DNA from: Chthoniobacter sp.
Lineage (GTDB): Bacteria > Verrucomicrobiota > Verrucomicrobiia > Chthoniobacterales > Chthoniobacteraceae
Direction of reading: 5' to 3'
Length of the DNA: 11,724 nucleotides
NCBI GenBank assembly: GCA_025351065.1
Contig: JANXWQ010000420.1
Span: 1-11,724, forward strand
In this document: positions 7,650-11,724 of the stretch, piece by piece
Layout: each line of letters begins with the position of its first letter
Position numbering within the stretch: position 1 is the stretch's first letter
Program-made: the position numbers and the translations under genes
Notes under the pieces: model-generated
What the model was told of the DNA's origin: nothing
The model's database searches: none
Seen by the model: the letters and a program-made list of their open reading frames with translations, nothing else

Positions 7650-7756
7650 CGGTTTGTCCCCACTCTAGCCATCGGCCAAAACCGGCAAGAAGCGGAAAAT
7701 CAAGATTTTGTACGATTGGCGAAACTGAGGGGGTTCATCCGTGGCGGCGCTCCGTC

Positions 7757-7868
7757 TTTTTAACGCAGAGGCGCAGAGAGCGCAGAGGTTCGGACTGTAA
7801 AAATCTCACCGTGACGAAGGCCACGCGCCCCTTCTTCCTCTGCGCCTCTGCGTCTCTGCGTAAAAAAA
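7757..7868. repeat. Imperfect palindrome of CGCAGAG units, dispersed-repeat (MITE/REP-like) candidate
   Basis: The left arm (7757-7788) and the right arm (7837-7868) are near-perfect reverse complements, with a T-run outside the left arm and an A-run outside the right arm that extend the pairing. Each arm consists of three tandem CGCAGAG units separated by one or two bases (acgcagag, gcgcagag, then gcgcagagg). About 48 bases lie between the arms. Repeats of this look are common between genes in Verrucomicrobiota and related phyla, and are often mis-called as short genes. The position, ending 14 bases from the stop of the sugar dehydrogenase gene and about 110 bases upstream of hprK, could let the hairpin act at transcript ends. 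Whether it occurs elsewhere in the genome cannot be seen here. The flanking 7650-7756 holds no gene. Confidence 0.75.
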
Positions 7869-7882
7869 CCGCCCGCCGTCGT

Positions 7883-9043
7883 TCACGGCACCGCCTGCTT
7901 CGCGGTGTAGCGGATGCGGAGGAGCTGGCCGGAGCGCGGGGTGAAATGCTCGTCATGCACATTCGTCCGGCGTACGAGGACGAGCAGGCTGCCGTCGGCT
8001 TCCACCGCGAGATCGACGGGGTTTGGCAGGCGCTGCGCAAAGGGCGTGCTTTCCGCCGGCTGCGCGGGGTCGAGCAGGCGCAGCCACCCGGCGGAGAAGT
8101 CCGCGAAGATCAGCCTGCCCACATATTCCGTGGGGAACTGCACTTTCGGCGGGTTGTAAAAAACGACGCCGGAAATGCAGGTGCCGAGCGCGCGGTTGTA
8201 GGTGAACAGCGGCTTCGTGAACTCGGGCCTGTTGCCCGCCAAACCCTCGGCCATCGGCCATCCGTAGTTTGCGCCCGGCGCGGCTTCGTCGATTTCCTCA
8301 AACAACTCCTGGCCCACATCCGCGATCATCATCCGTCCGGTGCCGGGCTGCACCGCGAGGCCAAACGGATTGCGCAAACCGAGCGCGTAAATCGCGCGAT
8401 ATTTTCCCGCCGCCGTTTTGAAAAACGGGTTGTCCTCCGGAATCGAGCCGTCGGCATTGAAGCGCAGCAGCTTGCCGTGGATCGACTCCATGGACTGCGC
8501 GGGATCGCGCACGTTGTGCTCGCCGAGCGGCACGTAAAGTTTCCCATCCGCGCCAAACCGCAGCGCCCCGCCCTGATGCGCGCCGGGATATTTTCCCGTG
8601 CGCAGACTTTGATCCTCGCCCTCGATCATCACCAGCTCGCTGCCCGCCACCGCGCGGTCGCCGTTGGCGGTGAAGCGGCTCACCACATGATGCGGGAACG
8701 GCTCGCGCCGCACGTAATGCACATAGACAAACGGCTCCGTCGGAAAGCGCGGATGCAGCGCCACGCCGATCACCCCGCGCTCCCAGAAATCGTCCACCGC
8801 GATGCGCAGAAACGGCTCGTCGAGCAGCCGCCCGTCCTTCACCACGCGGATCGCGCCGGTCTGCTCGCAAATAAAAATGCGCCCGTCGCGCGCCACATCC
8901 ATCGTCACCACCGCGTCCAGCCCTTCGCACACCGTCTCCACCGCGAAACCCTCCGGCACTTCCACCTCCGCGCACAGCGGGCGTGCGAGTGCGGCGAGGA
9001 TGATGAGGACGGCGGCCAGCGTGGGGAGAAAAGACATGGGCAT
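7883..9043 (-). CDS. Secreted PQQ-dependent sugar dehydrogenase (glucose/sorbosone dehydrogenase family)
   Basis: A 386-residue six-bladed beta-propeller of the soluble aldose sugar dehydrogenase family. Signal peptide at 1-25 (hydrophobic AAVLIILAALA, cleavage after LCA), so it acts in the periplasm, oxidising an aldose with PQQ or a related cofactor and passing electrons onward. Family motifs in order: VEVPEGFAVETV (27-38), GVALHPRFP (93-101), the catalytic-His motif GAHQGGALRFGADGKLY (154-170, His156), HGKLLRFNADGSIP (189-202), LGLRNPFGLA (221-230), GANYGWP (257-263) and GVVFYNP (292-298). The loop after LYVPLG reads GEHN rather than the more usual GD, so cofactor or metal binding may differ. 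A purine-rich AGGA lies seven bases before the ATG at 9043; a second ATG at 9037 is possible. The gene stands alone, ending by the palindromic repeat. The precise substrate and cofactor use are not settled. Confidence 0.9.
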   Translation of the reverse strand: MPMSFLPTLAAVLIILAALARPLCAEVEVPEGFAVETVCEGLDAVVTMDVARDGRIFICEQTGAIRVVKDGRLLDEPFLRIAVDDFWERGVIGVALHPRFPTEPFVYVHYVRREPFPHHVVSRFTANGDRAVAGSELVMIEGEDQSLRTGKYPGAHQGGALRFGADGKLYVPLGEHNVRDPAQSMESIHGKLLRFNADGSIPEDNPFFKTAAGKYRAIYALGLRNPFGLAVQPGTGRMMIADVGQELFEEIDEAAPGANYGWPMAEGLAGNRPEFTKPLFTYNRALGTCISGVVFYNPPKVQFPTEYVGRLIFADFSAGWLRLLDPAQPAESTPFAQRLPNPVDLAVEADGSLLVLVRRTNVHDEHFTPRSGQLLRIRYTAKQAVP

Positions 9044-9091
9044 CCGTCTATCCTAACGCGGCCAGCTTTTCGCCAGAAAATCCGCCCCCGA

Positions 9092-9562
9092 CTAAGCCGG
9101 CCCCACCGGCCCCACCGGCCCCGTCGGTCCGGACGCCAGTTGCTTGCGGGCGAGCGGGCCGAGCACGGGAATCTCCCATTCCTTGTTCGAGAACGCTTTG
9201 ACGATGGCGATCACATACACCACGAACCAGCCCAGCCAAACGACGAGAAAGAGGATGTGCAAAAGCAGCGCCACCAGCCAGCCGAGCAGCGGGACGTGCA
9301 GGAAAATTGCCGAAAGAATTTGCACGGCAATCGAGGCGGCAACGATGGCTCCGCCGAGAAAGACGGACTGCATCGCGTAGAAACGAACGAAGGCATTTTT
9401 CTTTTCGAGCGCCAGAAAAATGATGCCGCCGACGAGCGTGAATATCGTCGCCAAACCCGCGGCGACATTCGGCTGGAGGCCCGTGCCCTCGGCCGGCGGC
9501 GGGGGCGTGGCGGAAGCGGGCGGGGTGGCAGGTGCGGGCGCGGGCGTGACGGAATCGGACAT
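9092..9562 (-). CDS. DUF4870 / Tic20-like small membrane protein with collagen-like tail
   Basis: A 156-residue inner-membrane protein. Residues 1-30 are a Pro/Ala-rich, flexible N-terminal tail. Membrane segments lie at about 33-51, 67-88 and 92-121 (the last probably one or two spans). Family landmarks are KKNAFVRFYAMQS (54-66) between the first two spans and VKAFSNKEWEIPVLGPLA (121-138) after the last; these are typical of the DUF4870/Tic20-related family, whose bacterial role is unknown. The last 12 residues are four GPX triplets (GPT GPV GPV GPA), encoded by a nine-base repeat at about 9097-9132. It is downstream of nothing on its strand for 800 bases and ends 48 bases before the sugar dehydrogenase start, so the two could share a transcript. 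The start at 9562 has no clear Shine-Dalgarno sequence. Confidence 0.85.
   Translation of the reverse strand: MSDSVTPAPAPATPPASATPPPPAEGTGLQPNVAAGLATIFTLVGGIIFLALEKKNAFVRFYAMQSVFLGGAIVAASIAVQILSAIFLHVPLLGWLVALLLHILFLVVWLGWFVVYVIAIVKAFSNKEWEIPVLGPLARKQLASGPTGPVGPVGPA
9097..9132. repeat. Nine-base tandem repeat coding for GPX triplets
   Basis: Four adjacent units, three of them ccggcccca or one base different and the fourth more diverged (tcggtccgg). They lie at the 3' end of the DUF4870 gene and code for its collagen-like tail; copy number could vary by slippage. Confidence 0.7.
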
Positions 9563-9588
9563 GGTGGAGCGAGGCTAGGAGTGGAGGT

Positions 9589-9609
9589 GGTGGTGTCAAG
9601 ACAACCACC
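9589..9609. other. Hairpin in the divergent intergenic region
   Basis: ggtggtgt and acaaccacc pair around caag with one bulged base, 27 bases upstream of the DUF4870 start, within the 202-base divergent gap 9563-9764. It would fall in the leader of the leftward gene. No clear promoter elements were identified in the gap. Confidence 0.3.
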
Positions 9610-9764
9610 CGGCGCGCGGCCAAACCTTCGCCGGAAATTTCCTCATTTACGCCCCGCGGAAAAAACGTATTCTCCGCCCGTTCTTCGTTCCGCCGCCTGC
9701 CCGTGCCGGAATCTTTCCCCCAGGGCAAGCGCACCTGAAACCAACACACCAAAATCCGAAGACT

Positions 9765-10094
9765 ATGGGCAAGAAAGACACCACCGCCAAACCCGCCGCT
9801 CCGGCGCAACGCCCCGCCAAACCGGCCGCCGCCGCTCCCAACGGTGCCAAAAAACCCGCGGCAGCAAAGCAGCCCGGCACAACCGCACGCACGACCAAAC
9901 CCGCAACCCGTGCCGTCAAGACCGTCGCGGCCAAAGCTCCGGCTTTCACGACCGACGACGTGGCCCTGCGCGCCTACTTCATCGCCGAAAAACGCCGCCA
10001 CCTCGGCCAGCCCGGCAGCGAGCACGGCGACTGGCTCGAAGCCGAACGGCAACTCCTCGCCGAGAGCAAAGCCCCGAAAAAATCCGCGCGCTAA
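9765..10094 (+). CDS. DUF2934 protein with histone-H1-like basic tail
   Basis: A 109-residue protein. Residues 1-60 are low-complexity Lys/Ala/Pro/Thr (KPAAP, AAKQPG, TKPATRAVK), resembling the tail of histone H1-like and other bacterial DNA-binding proteins. Residues about 64-99 match the DUF2934 pattern: DDVALRAYFIAEKRR, a Gly-rich turn, then DWLEAERQLLAE, with the conserved Trp and the AE pair. DUF2934 has no established biochemical role; the basic tail suggests binding to DNA or another polyanion, which is inference only. A short GAAG lies six bases before the ATG. The next gene begins 9 bases after its stop, so the two are probably one transcription unit. Codon use in the tail is repetitive, as expected for low-complexity sequence, and the frame is clearly coding in the DUF2934 half. 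Confidence 0.85.
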   Translation: MGKKDTTAKPAAPAQRPAKPAAAAPNGAKKPAAAKQPGTTARTTKPATRAVKTVAAKAPAFTTDDVALRAYFIAEKRRHLGQPGSEHGDWLEAERQLLAESKAPKKSAR

Positions 10095-10103
10095 GCGTCG
10101 CCC

Positions 10104-10352
10104 GTGCCCGCTTCGCCCGATCCGCTGCCCGCGCTCGCCGACGCTCTGCGCGAGCGCCTCACCCTCATCGCCGACCGCCCCTTTTACCAGCGCGATCCCG
10201 CCGCACACCTCGCCGCGCTCGAGGCGGTTTCCGCGCGTATCACCGAGCTCGCCGCGCAGCTTCCGCCCGGCACCGATCCGCAGCTCGCGCACTACCTCCA
10301 GCGGTGCAGCTACGACAAAGCCCTCGCCTTTCTCGAAGCCCAGCCCGCGTGA
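10104..10352 (+). CDS. Small conserved-looking protein of unknown function
   Basis: An 82-residue reading frame with a GTG start, 9 bases after the DUF2934 gene. It is not recognised. It is rich in Ala, Leu and acidic/basic pairs and predicted mostly helical (ALADALRERLTL, AHLAALEAVSARITELAAQL), with a C-terminal helix YDKALAFLEAQPA. There is no signal peptide or membrane segment, so it should be cytoplasmic. Support for it being real: tight spacing to the upstream gene, strong third-position G/C, and a sensible globular composition unlike the antisense frame. It ends 21 bases before the stop of the convergent gene. The GTG is the only start in reach. Confidence 0.6.
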   Translation: MPASPDPLPALADALRERLTLIADRPFYQRDPAAHLAALEAVSARITELAAQLPPGTDPQLAHYLQRCSYDKALAFLEAQPA

Positions 10353-10373
10353 CCACGCCGGCCCTTTCGCCCG

Positions 10374-11724
10374 CTACTGGGTCTCCGTCGAGCCGATGAA
10401 AAGGCCGAGCTGATCGAGGTATTCGGCCTTCGTCTGGCTCGCCTGGATGAGCAGTTCGCGGCCCTCCTTGTCCTTGTTGTTGAAAAAGGCGAAGACGCCG
10501 AGGTACCACGCGCGGTCGGCGAGCTTGTCGGGCGGGAGCGCGGCGCGGAGAAAGGACTGGCCCATCGCGAAAATGCAGTCGTTCGAGAGGTCCGTCCACG
10601 GCACCGGCACAGTGCCGAACTGCGAGACGATCTCGACCTGCGTGTCGTTCGCCCGATGGGCGCCGCCCGCGAGTTGCGCGCCGCTCTTTTTCACCAGCGG
10701 CGCGGCGTAGCCGATGGCCGTGAGGTCGGCGATCAGCGTCGCCTTGAAACGCGCCAGCCACTCCGTTTTCTTGACCATCGCCGCGGCGAGCTTTTTGCCC
10801 CGCTCGCCCTGCACGGGCACGGCTTTGGCGAGCGCGTAGGCGTCGGCGTAGCGGTGGAGCTGGCAGAGCGTGAGCAGCTTCGTTTTCATTTCGCCGAGCG
10901 CCTTCATGTCCGCCGCGTCCGTGGCCGTCATCTTCGCCGCGAGGACTTCTTTTTCGGCGGCGATTTTTCCCTGCAAATCCTTCGCCAGCGCCACCATCCG
11001 CTCGCCAATTACGCCGGGCAGTTTCAGCTTCGTCTTCGCTTCCTCCGTCGTGGCGAGCGCCGCCTCACGCTCAGCCAAAGTGCCCGCGCCTTCCACCGCC
11101 GCGACCGCCACCGCGTAGGTCGCGGAATCCGCGATGAAGGGCGCGGCCAGCGCCTTGTACTCCGCCACCCACGCCGCCTTGGCCGGCAGCGCCGTGGCGC
11201 TGAACTCGCGGAAAAGCGCGCCCGCGCTGGCGAAATCCTGGAGCGCCCAGTCCTTCGCCGCGCAGACCAGCAGCGCCATGGCCTCCTCGCCGTCCGGCTC
11301 CAGTGCTTGCACGGCGGCGGGCGGCACCGCGTCGCCGGTCGCGGCCAGCCTCGCCGTCGCCACGAAAAAATTCGCCAGCCGCTGCTCCGTCGGATCGGTG
11401 GAAAAAACGCCGCGCCCTTCGATTTTTGCGAAATCCGCGCGCCCTTCCTCCACGCGGCCCGCCAGAAATTCCGCCAGCCCCGCGTGCAGCGTGATCCAGT
11501 TCAGCCGCGGCTGCGGCACATTCGGCAGCGCCTCCAGCGCGCGGAAAGCCGCCGCCGCTTTCGCCCCGTCGCTCCCCGCCAGCAGCATGCGCGCGGCCTG
11601 GTATTTTCCATCAATGCCCCCGCCACCGTGCGCCTCCTCCTCCACCTCAGCCGCCGTCCGCGGGCGCAGATGCTCGCGCACTTTGTAGCCGCCGATCCCC
11701 ACCGCCACCACCAGCGCCGTCACC
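10374..11724 (-). CDS. Membrane-anchored helix-rich protein, C-terminal part (5' end outside window)
   Basis: 449 residues are visible and the frame runs off the right edge; the GTG at 11723 is most likely internal. The first residues (VTALVVAVGIGGY) are the end of a membrane helix, followed by a basic KVREHLRPR, an acidic EVEEE stretch and a Gly linker. Residues about 40-340 are Ala-rich helical hairpins resembling TPR-type repeats (AARMLLAGSDGAKAAAAFRA; RYADAYALAKAVP). Near 360-380 comes a short strand pair and VPVPWTDLS, a motif type I associate with C-terminal modules of PVC-phylum membrane proteins, including the outer part of some serine/threonine kinases. The missing N-terminus would decide this; a kinase is only a guess. 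It converges on the small gene ending at 10352 with a 21-base gap, and no terminator is evident. Confidence 0.78.
   Translation of the reverse strand, partial: VTALVVAVGIGGYKVREHLRPRTAAEVEEEAHGGGGIDGKYQAARMLLAGSDGAKAAAAFRALEALPNVPQPRLNWITLHAGLAEFLAGRVEEGRADFAKIEGRGVFSTDPTEQRLANFFVATARLAATGDAVPPAAVQALEPDGEEAMALLVCAAKDWALQDFASAGALFREFSATALPAKAAWVAEYKALAAPFIADSATYAVAVAAVEGAGTLAEREAALATTEEAKTKLKLPGVIGERMVALAKDLQGKIAAEKEVLAAKMTATDAADMKALGEMKTKLLTLCQLHRYADAYALAKAVPVQGERGKKLAAAMVKKTEWLARFKATLIADLTAIGYAAPLVKKSGAQLAGGAHRANDTQVEIVSQFGTVPVPWTDLSNDCIFAMGQSFLRAALPPDKLADRAWYLGVFAFFNNKDKEGRELLIQASQTKAEYLDQLGLFIGSTETQ

Noticed and set aside
6837..7763. 308-codon open frame on the plus strand
   Set aside because: Antisense to hprK, which is intact and fully aligned to its family.
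7757..7868. Possible CRISPR-like array because of repeated CGCAGAG units
   Set aside because: The units are seven bases long with one or two bases between them, and the two sets are inverted; there are no spacers and no cas genes.
9048..10292. 414-codon open frame on the minus strand
   Set aside because: Overlaps the DUF4870 gene in another frame and the DUF2934 gene antisense; Gly/Arg-rich with no domain.
7811..10399. 862-codon open frame on the plus strand
   Set aside because: It crosses four real genes on both strands, starts inside the palindromic repeat and is extremely Arg/His-rich with no recognisable domain.
1..11724. Defence system, phage, toxin-antitoxin pair, tRNA or rRNA
   Set aside because: No protein family of these types, no integrase or transposase, and no tRNA-like or rRNA sequence was recognised on reading both strands; a tRNA scan was not run.

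Overview
The window looks like chromosomal DNA from a high-GC member of the Verrucomicrobiota (PVC superphylum). The main reasons are two remnants or members of the large PVC-type membrane-bound dehydrogenase / c-type haem protein family, an hprK-ptsH-ptsI cluster in a Gram-negative-style genome with lipoproteins and exported enzymes, a PQQ-type sugar dehydrogenase, DUF2934 and DUF4870 proteins, and weak or absent Shine-Dalgarno sequences. The exact family or genus cannot be fixed from the sequence alone.

Layout. 1-1334 (+) is the C-terminal part of a PVC-type protein: end of a beta-propeller, HEAT-like helices, a carbohydrate-binding-like jelly roll, then a c-type haem domain. 1422-2591 (+) is an MFS exporter of the EntS/MFS_3 type, whose real start may lie upstream at a CTG. 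2704-3698 (+) is a second PVC-type gene that has lost most of its middle: its N-terminal part and its C-terminal part are in different frames and the haem motif is gone. 3830-4453 (-) is an unknown lipoprotein. 4609-7649 (-) is a compact operon transcribed leftward, hprK then ptsH then ptsI, with TAATG overlap between the first two. 7757-7868 is an imperfect palindrome built from CGCAGAG units, resembling a dispersed intergenic repeat. 7883-9043 (-) is a secreted PQQ-dependent sugar dehydrogenase. 9092-9562 (-) is a small DUF4870/Tic20-like membrane protein ending in four GPX triplets. 9765-10094 (+) is a DUF2934 protein with a histone-H1-like Lys/Ala/Pro tail, followed 9 bases later by a small unknown gene (10104-10352, GTG start). 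10374-11724 (-) is the C-terminal part of a membrane-anchored, helix-rich protein that runs off the right edge.

How the parts relate. EI, HPr and HPr kinase form a complete phosphorelay plus its ATP/Ser-phosphorylation switch, but no sugar-specific EII component is visible here, so in this window the system reads as regulatory rather than transporting. The exported sugar dehydrogenase and the haem-bearing PVC protein are both envelope oxidation proteins, but there is no direct evidence that they work together. Coding density is high; no RNA gene, CRISPR array, transposase or phage gene was seen. I found no convincing new multi-gene system. The most interesting points are the Tyr in place of the catalytic His of HprK, the collapsed PVC-type gene, the palindromic repeat, and the probable non-ATG start of the MFS gene.
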